Assembly (NCBI RefSeq): GCF_025998175.1
Contig: NZ_AP026695.1
Coordinates: 798,038 to 862,037 of the forward strand
Reading direction: 5' to 3'
From: Nitrosopumilus zosterae
Lineage (GTDB): Archaea > Thermoproteota > Nitrososphaeria > Nitrososphaerales > Nitrosopumilaceae
Length of the DNA: 64,000 nucleotides
Shown: positions 42,544 through 51,998 of the stretch, one piece after another
Numbering within the stretch: position 1 is the first letter of the stretch
Layout: every line of letters begins with the position of its first letter
Notes under the pieces: generated by a model
Database searches by the model: none
Told to the model about the DNA's origin: nothing
Seen by the model: the letters and a program-made list of their open reading frames with translations, nothing else
Position numbers and translations under genes: made by a program

Positions 42544-44145
42544 TTATTTCTCCGACGCTGCCTTTACAAACGCTGCAAAAACTTCTTCTGGAAATCCTGG
42601 CCTACTGTTGAATTCTGGATGGAATTGAACTCCAATATAGAATCTATGTGATGGGATTTCTAACATTTCCATTCTTTTTCCTCCGTCACTTTCTGCAGAA
42701 AATATCAGTCCGTTTTTCTCAAATTCTGGTATGTATTTTTTGTTTATTTCATATCTGTGTCTGTGTCTTTTATTTATGGAATCTGCGTTGTAAATTTTAT
42801 GTGCCTTTGTGTTTTCTTTGATTATTATTTCATTTGCTCCTAATCTGAGTGATCCTCCCATATCTGAAACATCTTTTTGTTCTGGAAGCAAATCAACTAT
42901 TGGATTTTTTGCATCCGTCTTTATCTCAGTAGAATTTGCATCATCTAATTTCAAAACATTTCTGCCAAATGCAACTGCTGCTAATTGAAATCCAAAACAA
43001 ATACCGAGATATGGAATGTTTTTTTCTCGTGCAAAGTTTGCAGTATTAATTATTTCTTCAGAGCCTCTTGTACCAAACCCTCCTGGAACCAAAATCCCAT
43101 CATATTTTGTTAGTATGTTATAGTCTGAAATTGACTCAGAATCTATCCAGTCTATATCTACTGATTTTCCAATTTTTGCACCTGCATGCTTTAATGCATG
43201 ATTTACGCTAACATAACTATCTGTAAGCGTAACATATTTTCCCACCATTGCAATCTTTACTTTTTGGTCTTCGTGATTTACCATGTTCTGGGCAATCTCA
43301 TTCCATTTATCCCAGTTGGCTGAAGCGTTAACCATTCCAACCTTGCCAAATTTGGTAAATATGGAATCCATAATTCCTTGATCATACAGCATTTGTGGAA
43401 CTTCGAATATTGAATTTGCATCATGACATGATAAAACATCATTTGGTGTTACATTTGTAAACATTGCAATTTTCTTCTTTGTTTTTTCTTCTAACGGTAA
43501 TGTGCATCTGACTGCTAAAAAATCCGGCTGAATACCAATTCTTCTGAGTTCTTGTACGCTGTGTTGCGTAGGTTTTGTTTTTTGTTCTCCTACAACATCT
43601 AATGATGGTGCTAATGTTACATGAACAAAGATTACTCCTTGTGGCCCTTCCTCCACTCTTAACTGTCTGAGTGCTTCCAAAAATGGTAGAGATTCAATAT
43701 CTCCTACGGTTCCGCCACATTCTACAATCAAAAAATCAAGTTTTTCTTCTTCAGCAATCTTTCTGATTCTATTTTTTATCTCATCCGTTACATGAGGAAT
43801 TATTTGTACGCATGCTCCTAGATATTCTCCCCTTCTTTCTGCCTCGATTACTGAAGAGTATACTTGCGCAGTAGTGATATTGTGACTTTTTGGAATATTC
43901 TGATTTAGGAATCTTTCATAATTTCCAATGTCCATATCGCATTCCCCTCCGTCTTCTGTTACAAAGACTTCTCCATGTGCAATTGGATTCATTGTCCCTG
44001 CATCATAGTTGAGATACGGATCTATCTTGATACATGATACTTTCTGGTCAGCTAATTGTAATAATTTTGCAATTGAGGAGGTAGTTACGCCCTTTCCCAG
44101 ACCCGACATCACACCGCCTGTAACAAAAATGAACTTTGCCTGCAC
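42544..44145 (-). CDS. pyrG: CTP synthase
   Basis: A 533-residue enzyme that makes CTP from UTP, ATP and glutamine. The N-terminal synthetase domain has [20 protein letters not shown] and [15 protein letters not shown]; the C-terminal glutaminase has the nucleophile Cys in GICFGFQLA and the catalytic HPE in VQFHPEF. Length and all motifs are complete. It diverges from the cupredoxin gene with an 80-bp gap. Confidence 0.97.
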   Translation of the reverse strand: MQAKFIFVTGGVMSGLGKGVTTSSIAKLLQLADQKVSCIKIDPYLNYDAGTMNPIAHGEVFVTEDGGECDMDIGNYERFLNQNIPKSHNITTAQVYSSVIEAERRGEYLGACVQIIPHVTDEIKNRIRKIAEEEKLDFLIVECGGTVGDIESLPFLEALRQLRVEEGPQGVIFVHVTLAPSLDVVGEQKTKPTQHSVQELRRIGIQPDFLAVRCTLPLEEKTKKKIAMFTNVTPNDVLSCHDANSIFEVPQMLYDQGIMDSIFTKFGKVGMVNASANWDKWNEIAQNMVNHEDQKVKIAMVGKYVTLTDSYVSVNHALKHAGAKIGKSVDIDWIDSESISDYNILTKYDGILVPGGFGTRGSEEIINTANFAREKNIPYLGICFGFQLAAVAFGRNVLKLDDANSTEIKTDAKNPIVDLLPEQKDVSDMGGSLRLGANEIIIKENTKAHKIYNADSINKRHRHRYEINKKYIPEFEKNGLIFSAESDGGKRMEMLEIPSHRFYIGVQFHPEFNSRPGFPEEVFAAFVKAASEK

Positions 44146-44224
44146 ATTAATGAAACGAGCATCTGGTTTTTGTATGTTTTGTCGATCAAAACAGTTGAAA
44201 TATGAGTTTGTATTTTGTTATTCT

Positions 44225-45037
44225 ATGAGGATCACTCTTGTTTTACCGGTGTTGTTTGTACTGGTTCTTGGTTCCTCTACTCTTGCTTTTGCTGCATCTA
44301 CATATGAAATCAAGATTCCTTCTGGTGCATCTGATCCTGGAGCTCCGTTCTTTTGGTCAGAAAAATCTACTGGTGTGACAACTGGTGTAATTACAATCTA
44401 TCCTGGAGACTCTGTTACGTGGAAAAACGCTGATACTGCGTTTCATACAATTACCTCTGTAACTCAGTCGGGTGAAGAAAATGGTCTTTTTGATAGTGGC
44501 CTTTTTACTGCAGGTGATTCATACACTAAGGAATTTACAGATCTGGGTGATTTTTATTATTATTGCAGTCTTCATCCTTGGATGAATGGAGTAGTTCACG
44601 TAGTAAAGAATCCTGGTAGTGTACAATCTGTTTCTCGTGTGGCCTCTGGATACAGTGATGATGGATTGGGATTTGAAGTAAAATACATTTTAGACACTAA
44701 TCTTGCAAATGCTGTACACGTTGATCCTAATGGGCGTTCTTTGACATTCACTATTGCAGGCGATACTGAAAATGAACAAATAACTATAATTTTGCCACCA
44801 ACATTAATTGAAAATCCTGACACTGTTTGGGTGGATGGAGACTTGGCAGAAATTCAAATTGAAGAAACTGCAACAGGTTCTAAATTAATCATCCCGATAA
44901 AACCTCATTCAAAGGAAATCAAAGTTATGGGCTCTTATGTTATTCCGGAATTTGGAATTTTGACAATGGCTATTCTGAGTATTGGTGTTTTTTCAACTTT
45001 GTTTGTTGTTCGATCAAGATTGTCAATTGCTAGGTAA
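44225..45037 (+). CDS. secreted cupredoxin with PEFG-type C-terminal sorting tail
   Basis: A 270-residue blue-copper protein. A signal peptide ends LAFAAS near residue 25. Type 1 copper ligands are H74 (AFHTI), C114, H117 and M120 (YYCSLHPWM). A second domain of about 120 residues follows. The C-terminus has YVIPEFG, a hydrophobic helix and a basic end (VVRSRLSIAR), the pattern of a PEFG-CTERM sorting signal recognised by an archaeosortase. It would be an electron carrier on the outer surface, as expected where ammonia oxidation uses copper carriers. Start ATG 44225 chosen for the signal peptide. Confidence 0.85.
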   Translation: MRITLVLPVLFVLVLGSSTLAFAASTYEIKIPSGASDPGAPFFWSEKSTGVTTGVITIYPGDSVTWKNADTAFHTITSVTQSGEENGLFDSGLFTAGDSYTKEFTDLGDFYYYCSLHPWMNGVVHVVKNPGSVQSVSRVASGYSDDGLGFEVKYILDTNLANAVHVDPNGRSLTFTIAGDTENEQITIILPPTLIENPDTVWVDGDLAEIQIEETATGSKLIIPIKPHSKEIKVMGSYVIPEFGILTMAILSIGVFSTLFVVRSRLSIAR

Positions 45038-45067
45038 TTACACAATCGTACAGAAATTATTCTTTTT

Positions 45068-45202
45068 TTAAACAAGTTTTAGAAATTCTTGTCGAACTTT
45101 TTTTATTTTTCTTTGTGTGTATGTTATTGAAGACATTCTAGTTTGGTGGTCATAACTGAAATCAAGTTCCCCCTCCATGCATGTAAAATACTTGACCACC
45201 AT
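45068..45202 (-). CDS. candidate 44-residue protein after trpA
   Basis: Read from sequence: ATG 45202 to TAA 45068, starting 17 bp downstream of the trpA stop in the same direction. The peptide MVVKYFTCMEGELDFSYDHQ then a basic helical end (RKIKKVRQEF) has one Cys. The close spacing suggests co-transcription with trpA, but no family is recognised and the ORF may be chance. Confidence 0.35.
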   Translation of the reverse strand: MVVKYFTCMEGELDFSYDHQTRMSSITYTQRKIKKVRQEFLKLV

Positions 45203-45219
45203 CTTTGACGGTTTGATAA

Positions 45220-46023
45220 TTATTTGGGAATTGTTTGTTTTTTGAGCTTTTTTGTAAATGCTGCTATCTTTGATTCTAATTTGTTTTGAGGAGTATTTTC
45301 AATTAATTTCAAATATGCACTACCAACAATTACTGCGTCTGCACCTGCGTCGATGTATTTTCTCACATCATCTGGTGTTGAAACTCCAAATCCAACCCCT
45401 ATGGGAATTTTACCGCCTGTTTGTTTTTTAACATCTTTAATTGCTTTTAGTGTATAATTTTTTATCCCTGTTTTGATACCCGTTGTACCATAAACTGCTA
45501 CAAGATACAAAAATCCTGTAGATGCTTTTGAAATCTTTTCTATTCTTTTTTTTGTAGTGTTTGGAGAAATCAAAAATACTGTGTCTGCATTGTTTTTGGC
45601 AGCATGTGTGTATTCTTTTGATTCTTCAATTGACATGTCCGGAAGAATGAATCCGTCAATTCCTGCATTTTTTGCATCTTTGATAAATTTTGAATATCCT
45701 TTATGATACAAAATATTTGTATATGTCATTAGCACTAGTGGTATGTTTGTCTCTTTTCTTATTTTTTTAACAAGTGTAAAAAATTTATTTATTTTAGCTC
45801 CTTTTTGAAGCGATACAGTACTTGCATTCTGAATGACGGGCCCGTCAGCTAGAGGATCTGAAAACGGAAATCCTAACTCTATGATGTCTGCTCCACCTTT
45901 GACAAGGCCTCTTACTGTTGAAATTGTGGCCTTTTCATCAGGAAATCCTGCCATAATATATGACACCAAGGCTTTCTGATTTTTCTTCTCTAATTCCGCA
46001 AATTTTTCTTTAATCTTTGACAT
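45220..46023 (-). CDS. trpA: tryptophan synthase alpha subunit
   Basis: A 267-residue TIM-barrel protein that cleaves indole-3-glycerol phosphate to indole, which passes to TrpB. The catalytic Glu is in IIELGFPFSDPLADGP and the Asp in GFILPDMSIEES; the phosphate loop is GVGFGVSTPDDVRKY. It is the last trp gene, 319 bp after trpB, with a small Lys/Ala-rich ORF in between, so it may also have its own promoter. Confidence 0.96.
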   Translation of the reverse strand: MSKIKEKFAELEKKNQKALVSYIMAGFPDEKATISTVRGLVKGGADIIELGFPFSDPLADGPVIQNASTVSLQKGAKINKFFTLVKKIRKETNIPLVLMTYTNILYHKGYSKFIKDAKNAGIDGFILPDMSIEESKEYTHAAKNNADTVFLISPNTTKKRIEKISKASTGFLYLVAVYGTTGIKTGIKNYTLKAIKDVKKQTGGKIPIGVGFGVSTPDDVRKYIDAGADAVIVGSAYLKLIENTPQNKLESKIAAFTKKLKKQTIPK

Positions 46024-46192
46024 TTAACCTTGCTTGGTTTGATTATCTCATTTAATAAAAACTGTTTTGAACTATTCAATAATTTTGTTTTCAAATCTGA
46101 TGAGATGCAGTTTAAAATTAAGAGAAATCTCATTTACGTGATTAGTGGCTGAAAATAAAATTATTAAAAATAAAAAACAAGGGTTCAAAAGA

Positions 46193-46279
46193 TTATTTCT
46201 TTTTTGAAGCCTTTGTTGTTTTTTTTGCTGCTGGTTTTTTTGCTGTTGTTTTTTTAGTTGCTGCTTTTTTAGCTGCCAT
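46193..46279 (-). CDS. 28-residue Lys/Ala-rich peptide between trpB and trpA
   Basis: Read from sequence: ATG 46279 to TAA 46193. The peptide MAAKKAATKKTTAKK continues in the same Lys/Ala/Thr pattern and ends ASKKK, resembling a histone H1 or Hc1 tail. It has the same character as the larger repeat protein at 54958-55173. It lies in the 319-bp gap between trpB and trpA. It is either a small nucleic-acid-binding peptide or a chance low-complexity ORF. Confidence 0.45.
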   Translation of the reverse strand: MAAKKAATKKTTAKKPAAKKTTKASKKK

Positions 46280-46342
46280 GTTTAGATGATTATTTGGATG
46301 AATTTCTACAGATGAAATTAAAAAAAATACACTAAATAGGTA

Positions 46343-47542
46343 TTATTTGGTATGCGTTTTTTTATTTTTATTTAGATATTTTTGCACTTCTTCTACGTCT
46401 TTATCGCCTCTTCCAGAAAGTGTCACTACGATTGATTCTGATCTCTTTCCTTTTCTAGCTACTTTGATTGCCTCAGCTATGGCATGAGCTGATTCAAGAG
46501 CTGGGATTATCCCTTCTGTTCTTGTAAGCGTTAAGAATGCATCAATTACTTCGACATCTGTTGCTGAATGATATTTTATTCTCTTGGTATCTTTATAGTA
46601 TGAATGCTCAGGTCCAACACCCGGATAATCTAGTCCTGCTGAAATACTGTGTGTCTCAGTAATCTGCCCCTCTTCATCTTGAAGTAGATATGTCATCATA
46701 CCATGTAGTACTCCTTTCGAACCTGCTGATAGTGTTGCTGAATGCATTTTTGATTTTAGTCCATGACCTGCTGCCTCAACACCGATGATCTCTGCATTTG
46801 TATCTACAAGTGGATAAAAGGTTCCTATTGCATTGGAGCCTCCTCCAACACATGCAATTACACTGTCTGGTGTTTTGTTGCTGATTTTTTTCATTTGGGT
46901 TTTGATTTCTGTACCAATCACACTTTGAAAGTCTCTTACCATTACCGGATATGGGTGTGGGCCAACAGCTGAGCCAAGAAGATAATATGTTGTCTCTACG
47001 TTCGTAATCCAGTCGCGAATTGCCTCATTGATGGCATCTTTGAGTGTCTTTGATCCAGATTTTACAGGATGTACCTTTGCACCTAACAAATCCATTCTAA
47101 ACACATTAAGCTTTTGACGTATGGTGTCCTTGTATCCCATGTACACTTCTGCATTCATTCCCAAAGCCGCACAAGCCATAGCTGTTGCGACACCGTGTTG
47201 TCCCGCCCCCGTTTCGGCAATGATTCTTTTTTTGTTCATTTTTTTTGCTAGTAGTGCTTGACCCAAAGTGTTATTGATCTTGTGGGCTCCTCCGTGCAAC
47301 AAGTCTTCTCTTTTTAGATAGATTTTTGCACCTCCTAGTTTTTCTGATAAATTTTTTGCATAGTATAATGGCGTTGGACGTCCTGCATACACTTTTAGAT
47401 AATAGTCTAATTCTTTTTTGAAATTTTTATCATTTTTGAATTTGAGATAGTTTTCTTCTAATTCCTCAATTGCTGGAACAAGTGTCTCTGGGATGTATTT
47501 CCCACCAAATTCTCCAAATTTGCCATTTTTAGGATATTTCAA
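46343..47542 (-). CDS. trpB: tryptophan synthase beta subunit
   Basis: A 399-residue PLP enzyme that condenses indole with serine. The PLP Lys is in [15 protein letters not shown], the phosphate site in [14 protein letters not shown] and the substrate segment in [14 protein letters not shown] 47542 is the start: it overlaps the trpC TGA as TTGA and directly precedes the conserved [14 protein letters not shown] longer frame runs to 47629 inside trpC but is not needed. It is the ordinary TrpB1 type rather than TrpB2. Confidence 0.95.
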   Translation of the reverse strand: MKYPKNGKFGEFGGKYIPETLVPAIEELEENYLKFKNDKNFKKELDYYLKVYAGRPTPLYYAKNLSEKLGGAKIYLKREDLLHGGAHKINNTLGQALLAKKMNKKRIIAETGAGQHGVATAMACAALGMNAEVYMGYKDTIRQKLNVFRMDLLGAKVHPVKSGSKTLKDAINEAIRDWITNVETTYYLLGSAVGPHPYPVMVRDFQSVIGTEIKTQMKKISNKTPDSVIACVGGGSNAIGTFYPLVDTNAEIIGVEAAGHGLKSKMHSATLSAGSKGVLHGMMTYLLQDEEGQITETHSISAGLDYPGVGPEHSYYKDTKRIKYHSATDVEVIDAFLTLTRTEGIIPALESAHAIAEAIKVARKGKRSESIVVTLSGRGDKDVEEVQKYLNKNKKTHTK

Positions 47543-48315
47543 TATGCATTCACCAATTTTTTTACCTGTTCTTGAATGTTGTCGCTTTTCATTATGCTTG
47601 AACCGATTAGAAATGCATCTGCACCGCATTTTTTGAGATAATTGATATCTTCTGGTGTTTCAATTCCACTTTCAGATAGAATTATTCTTGATTTCTCGTA
47701 TCCTTTTAGGACATATTCTGTAGTTTTGATATCGATCTCCAATGTGTCTAGATTTCTATTATTAATTCCAATGATGTCTGCATCTGTCTTTAGGGCATTT
47801 TCAAATTCATCCTTTGTGTGGACTTCGAGTAAAATTTCCAATCCTTGTTTGTGCCCATAACTGATGAACTCATCAATATCTTTGAGGAATTTCTGATCAA
47901 ATAATGATTGAATCACTAGCATGTAGTCTGCACCTATCTTTTTTGCTGCGTCAATCTGAATTTTATCAATCATGATGTCTTTCATTAATAATGGCACATC
48001 AAATGCTTGTCTCACTTTCATGAAAAATTCAGGGGAGCCATTGAATAGGTGGGGTTGAGTTAAAATTGACAATGCTTTGGCGCCTCCTGCAATCATCTGG
48101 TTTGCAATGCTTACAGGATCTGATGTTGTTCTAATCTTTCCAAGTGACGGTGATGCAAATTTAATTTCAGTTAGGAGTGTAGCATGAGGATTTGTTTTAA
48201 TTATGTGCACGAAATCTTTACTTGATTTTTGCAGTTTTGCATCAATATCGTATATTCCATCATCGATTGCCATCTGAGAATTATTTACTAATTTTCTAAG
48301 GATGTTTTCTGCCAT
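47539..48315 (-). CDS. trpC: indole-3-glycerol phosphate synthase
   Basis: A 258-residue TIM-barrel enzyme that closes the indole ring. Characteristic stretches are [60 protein letters not shown] and the end [14 protein letters not shown]. It overlaps trpD by 1 bp and trpB by 4 bp, so the three are translationally coupled. No phosphoribosylanthranilate isomerase is fused to it. Confidence 0.95.
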   Translation of the reverse strand: MAENILRKLVNNSQMAIDDGIYDIDAKLQKSSKDFVHIIKTNPHATLLTEIKFASPSLGKIRTTSDPVSIANQMIAGGAKALSILTQPHLFNGSPEFFMKVRQAFDVPLLMKDIMIDKIQIDAAKKIGADYMLVIQSLFDQKFLKDIDEFISYGHKQGLEILLEVHTKDEFENALKTDADIIGINNRNLDTLEIDIKTTEYVLKGYEKSRIILSESGIETPEDINYLKKCGADAFLIGSSIMKSDNIQEQVKKLVNAY

Positions 48316-49355
48316 TATACCAACTCATTTAATTTTGAAATGTCTCCTGTATCTGCAACAAATTTCTCTAGCAATGAAAATGCTTTGCCGTCTTTAATTG
48401 TATTTAATGCAATGTCTACTCCTTCCTCGAAATTATTGGCAATATCAGCAACGATTAACCCGCCAGCTGCATTTAATGCCGTAGTCTCAATCATAGCTTG
48501 GGTTGCTGTATTGTTGAGAACCCCCACAAATGATTTTATGGCTTCTTCCTTTGTCTTGATTTGTATGTCTTCAAGTCTTGATTTGTGCAGTCCCACCACC
48601 ACTGGATCAATTACATTCATCAACACTTTGTTATTTCTCAAAATACATACTCTGTTGGCAGCACTTGTGGAAAATTCGTCCATTCCATCATCGGAACGTA
48701 CTGTCATGATGTTTTGTGACCCCTTTCTTTTCAAAATTGCAGGTAGTCTGTCAAGATATTCTATTGATGATACTCCTATTAGTTGATTTTTAACTCCTGC
48801 AGGATTTGATAGCGGTCCTAGCAAATTAAATGCAGTTCTTCTTCCTAGTTGTTTTCTTACTTTGGACACATGCTTCATTGCAGGGTGAAATTTTTGTGCA
48901 AACATAAAACAAATGTTGTGCTTTAGCAAAATTTCTGAAATTTGTGCAGGTTCTAGGTTCAAATCATATCCAAAATATTCAAAAATGTCTGCACTTCCTG
49001 AAATTCCGGAGCTTGAACGATTTCCATGTTTTGCAACGATTCCGCCTGCAGCTGCTACAACAAACGATGCGGTAGTTGACACGTTAAACGTCCGAATCTT
49101 ATCTCCTCCAGTGCCACACATGTCGATTATTGTTCCTCTGTTTTTTGTTTGGACCTTGAGTGAAAACTCTTGCATTTTATCGAGCATCCCTAATAACTCA
49201 TCATCTGTCTCTCCTTTTTCTGCAAGACATGATAAAAATTCTGTATTTTGTTCATCATCTGTTTTTCCTGATAGAATATCTGTCATGACCGAATTCATCT
49301 CATCATAATTTAGATCAGTTTTTTGTTGAAGTTTTGCAATGATCTCTGAAATCAT
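48315..49355 (-). CDS. trpD: anthranilate phosphoribosyltransferase
   Basis: A 346-residue enzyme that joins anthranilate to PRPP. Motifs are IDMCGTGGDKIRTFNVSTTA (PRPP site), VAKHGNRSSSGISGSADIFE and GRRTAFNLLGPLSNPAG. It overlaps the unknown gene upstream by 4 bp (ATGA) and trpC downstream by 1 bp. Confidence 0.96.
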   Translation of the reverse strand: MISEIIAKLQQKTDLNYDEMNSVMTDILSGKTDDEQNTEFLSCLAEKGETDDELLGMLDKMQEFSLKVQTKNRGTIIDMCGTGGDKIRTFNVSTTASFVVAAAGGIVAKHGNRSSSGISGSADIFEYFGYDLNLEPAQISEILLKHNICFMFAQKFHPAMKHVSKVRKQLGRRTAFNLLGPLSNPAGVKNQLIGVSSIEYLDRLPAILKRKGSQNIMTVRSDDGMDEFSTSAANRVCILRNNKVLMNVIDPVVVGLHKSRLEDIQIKTKEEAIKSFVGVLNNTATQAMIETTALNAAGGLIVADIANNFEEGVDIALNTIKDGKAFSLLEKFVADTGDISKLNELV

Positions 49356-49888
49356 TCTCTCTCTCCTGATTCCGGCTTTCGTTTGATCTCATCAGTGACT
49401 GTATTTAGAAACCTTAGTGTGTGTTTGGGAATCTCTTCAAACTCTTTATCTGAAAAACTCTCATAAAATACCCAGTCATCAAATTTTTTTATATAGTTTT
49501 GAAAATCAAATGGAACGTTGCTCTCTTTTGATGCGTCCTCGATTCCTTTTCCTACTGAATATACAAAAATTAATGCCTCTCTTGCATTTTTTTTGAGATA
49601 ATCTCCCACTGTGAATGGCTTTGGAATATCTGAAATTATTCTTTTATACAAAACTGATTTTTCAATATTTTGCATTGTAGATTCTATTGTAAATGTCAAA
49701 AAATTATCTAATCCTTCTATCTCTTTTTTCAGATCAACTGTTTCTAGGTTTGTGTTTTTTTTAACGCATTGCTCCACTAACATGTGAATAAAATCATCTG
49801 GAATATTTTCATCTGAATAGTATTTTGTGAATCCATAGACTGAAACAAGTTTTTCTCTATCAGTAAGCATTTCTGTCATGGAAACCAT
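49352..49888 (-). CDS. unknown helical protein embedded in the trp operon
   Basis: A 178-residue, predicted all-helical soluble protein (YGFTKYYSDENIPDDFIHML; DWVFYESFSDKEFEEIPKHT). It lies between trpG (8 bp) and trpD (4-bp overlap), so it is transcribed and probably translated with tryptophan genes. It has no TIM-barrel features and so is not TrpF by similarity. It may be a regulator, a scaffold of the anthranilate enzymes or an unrelated passenger. I do not recognise a family. Confidence 0.65.
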   Translation of the reverse strand: MVSMTEMLTDREKLVSVYGFTKYYSDENIPDDFIHMLVEQCVKKNTNLETVDLKKEIEGLDNFLTFTIESTMQNIEKSVLYKRIISDIPKPFTVGDYLKKNAREALIFVYSVGKGIEDASKESNVPFDFQNYIKKFDDWVFYESFSDKEFEEIPKHTLRFLNTVTDEIKRKPESGERE

Positions 49889-49896
49889 CTCCTGTT

Positions 49897-50502
49897 CTAT
49901 TTTGAACGTGATTTTTTCTCCTTCACTTGACTTATAAAATTCTCTAGAATCTTTTTGCCATTCTCCGTCATAATTGATTCTGGATGAAATTGTACGCCTT
50001 GGATTAGGTATTTTTTATGTGTAATTGCCATTACTTCTCCATCATCGTCAGCTGTGGCAGTTACCTCTAGATCATCTGGAATTTTTGTTTTATCTCCAAC
50101 CAAACTGTGGTATCGTGTTGCTCTAAATGGATTTTTTACATTTAGAAACAATCCTGAATTTGTATGCTTTACTGGACTTGTCTTGCCATGTCTAACACAT
50201 CCTGCATTAGTTACTTTGCCACCAAATGCATGAATAATTCCCTGATGCCCTAAACAAACTCCCAGAATTGGTGTGGTTGGACCAATATTTTTAATGACAT
50301 CTGAGCAAACACCAAAATATTTTTTATCTTCAGGTGTTCCTGGACCTGGAGAAATTATTATTCCATCATAATTATTTTGTTTAATCTGATCTAGTGTAAT
50401 CTTGTCATTTCGTATGACTTCACAGTCAACTCCTAATTCTCCTAGATACTGTGCAATGTTATATACAAATGAATCATAGTTGTCAATGATTAGAAATTTC
50501 AT
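49897..50502 (-). CDS. trpG: anthranilate synthase component II (glutaminase)
   Basis: A 201-residue class I glutamine amidotransferase that supplies ammonia to TrpE. The start MKFLIIDNYDSFVYNIAQYL, the nucleophile Cys in GVCLGHQGI, and VQFHPESI with the catalytic His and Glu are all present. It overlaps trpE by 4 bp (ATGA). The paralogue PabA cannot be excluded, but the operon decides. Confidence 0.95.
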   Translation of the reverse strand: MKFLIIDNYDSFVYNIAQYLGELGVDCEVIRNDKITLDQIKQNNYDGIIISPGPGTPEDKKYFGVCSDVIKNIGPTTPILGVCLGHQGIIHAFGGKVTNAGCVRHGKTSPVKHTNSGLFLNVKNPFRATRYHSLVGDKTKIPDDLEVTATADDDGEVMAITHKKYLIQGVQFHPESIMTENGKKILENFISQVKEKKSRSK

Positions 50503-51848
50503 TTTGATGCCTCTCTTAGTGCTTGAAGCATGGCTCCTGCTTTATGTTCTGTTTCTCTGAATTCGTTTTCAGCAATTGAATCTGAAACAATTCCTGCCCC
50601 TGATTGTATGAATCCTTCATTATCTTCAATGAAAATACTTCTAATTGCAATTGCAAAATCACAACAACCATTGTATGAGAAATATCCTACTGCACCAGCA
50701 TATGGGCCTCTTGCTTCAGGTTCTAATTCATCAATAATTTCCATGGCTCTGACCTTTGGTGCTCCCGAAACTGTTCCTGCGGGAAAAACTGCTTGAAACG
50801 CATCAAACATATCGTTTTTAGGATCTAAATTGCCTATAACATGACTCACTATGTGCTGAACATGACTGAATCGTTTTATCTGCATCAATGATTCTGGATG
50901 GACTGTGCCATATTTGCAAACCCTTCCGATATCGTTTCTGCCCAAATCTACTAACATTGTATGTTCTGCCAGTTCTTTTTCATCATGAATTAATTCGTCT
51001 GCCAACTTTTTGTTTTCTTTCTCATCATTGGTAATCTTTCTAGTTCCTGCAATCGGGAATGTTTCTACTTTGTCTTTTGTGATTCTAACTAACATTTCTG
51101 GTGATGCGCCGATGATGGTTTTTCTACCTTGTTTTAAATGATACATGTATGGGGATGGATTTAGTTTTCGTAGTGTTTTGTACAATGTTAAATGGTCTCC
51201 ATTGTTTTTGAATGCAAATTTTCTAGACAATACAACCTGAAAAATATCTCCATCATGAATGTATTTTTTTGCTTTATTCACAATTTCAGAAAACTTTTCT
51301 TTGTCCATGTTTGGAGTCACTTCACTTGAATGAAATTCTTCAAAAACATCTTCTCCCATTATTAATTTGTCAAATCTATTTTCATCATGATAGAAATAGA
51401 ATAACTTTTTGTGTACGTTATCATAAAGTATTCCATCGTCATAAATTCCAAACTCCATTAGTGGTTGTTTTGAATCATGTGAATCCGCAATATTTTCTAC
51501 TAGTCTGATTGCATCATAGTTCACAACTCCTACTGCCCCTCCCAAGTATCTGTAACTCTGATCATCTGATTTTCCTAATATTTTTTTTAGTTCTAAAAAT
51601 GGGTCTGTGGTTTGAATCGTTTGTGTTTTTCCATCCGAAATTATTTCAACTTTGTCTGAATATCCTTTGAGAACTATTTTTGGATCAAACCCCATCACTG
51701 AGGTTTCTGCCAAAACCTCAGGACCTGTTAATGACTCAAACAGGAATGAATGTGAGTAATTTCTTGAGATTTTATTATAAATTTGAAATTGGTTTTCAGA
51801 TAAATCTAGGGGTATTATTTTTGCTTGAGCATTTCCAAAGATGTCCAC
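50499..51848 (-). CDS. trpE: anthranilate synthase component I
   Basis: A 449-residue chorismate-binding enzyme. It carries FQVVLSRKFAFK, GASPEMLVRI, the segment PIAGTRKI, HTMLVDLGRNDIGRVCKYGT, FPAGTVSGAPKVRAMEII and RSIFIEDNEGFIQSGAGIV, the full chorismate domain. The start is GTG 51848, first gene of the trp operon. Its upstream region also borders the divergent Cys-rich gene and its operator-like repeats. Confidence 0.95.
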   Translation of the reverse strand: MDIFGNAQAKIIPLDLSENQFQIYNKISRNYSHSFLFESLTGPEVLAETSVMGFDPKIVLKGYSDKVEIISDGKTQTIQTTDPFLELKKILGKSDDQSYRYLGGAVGVVNYDAIRLVENIADSHDSKQPLMEFGIYDDGILYDNVHKKLFYFYHDENRFDKLIMGEDVFEEFHSSEVTPNMDKEKFSEIVNKAKKYIHDGDIFQVVLSRKFAFKNNGDHLTLYKTLRKLNPSPYMYHLKQGRKTIIGASPEMLVRITKDKVETFPIAGTRKITNDEKENKKLADELIHDEKELAEHTMLVDLGRNDIGRVCKYGTVHPESLMQIKRFSHVQHIVSHVIGNLDPKNDMFDAFQAVFPAGTVSGAPKVRAMEIIDELEPEARGPYAGAVGYFSYNGCCDFAIAIRSIFIEDNEGFIQSGAGIVSDSIAENEFRETEHKAGAMLQALREASK

Positions 51849-51945
51849 CCATGTACAAAATTTTGATGTATTATTATTTAAATTGATGAGTAGGGGCAGA
51901 CGATGCCGTTTTTGTTTAAAATACTCGCTTTAGGCATGATAAAGT

Positions 51946-51998
51946 TACGGTATAGTACGGTACCTTTATATCGTATCTGAACGTATGGTAATTACCAT
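51946..51998. promoter_or_regulatory. promoter with TACGGTA direct repeats and ATGGTAATTACCAT palindrome
   Basis: TACGGTA occurs at 51946-51952 and 51956-51962, one helical turn apart. A TATA-like TTTATAT follows at 51965-51971, then the perfect 14-bp palindrome ATGGTAATTACCAT at 51985-51998. The repeats flank the promoter of the Cys-rich gene at 51997 and the divergent trpE region. The layout looks like a repressor or metalloregulator operator pair. Confidence 0.45.

Noticed and set aside
45144-45200. Long inverted repeat TGGTGGTCA ... TGACCACCA in the trpA-cupredoxin gap, looking like an RNA hairpin
   Set aside because: The loop of about 39 bases is not structured, and the repeat lies inside a candidate small ORF after trpA; no riboswitch or ncRNA family is recognised.
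46181-46190. GGGTTCAAAA resembling a tRNA T-loop
   Set aside because: No cloverleaf, anticodon stem or acceptor pairing can be formed around it.
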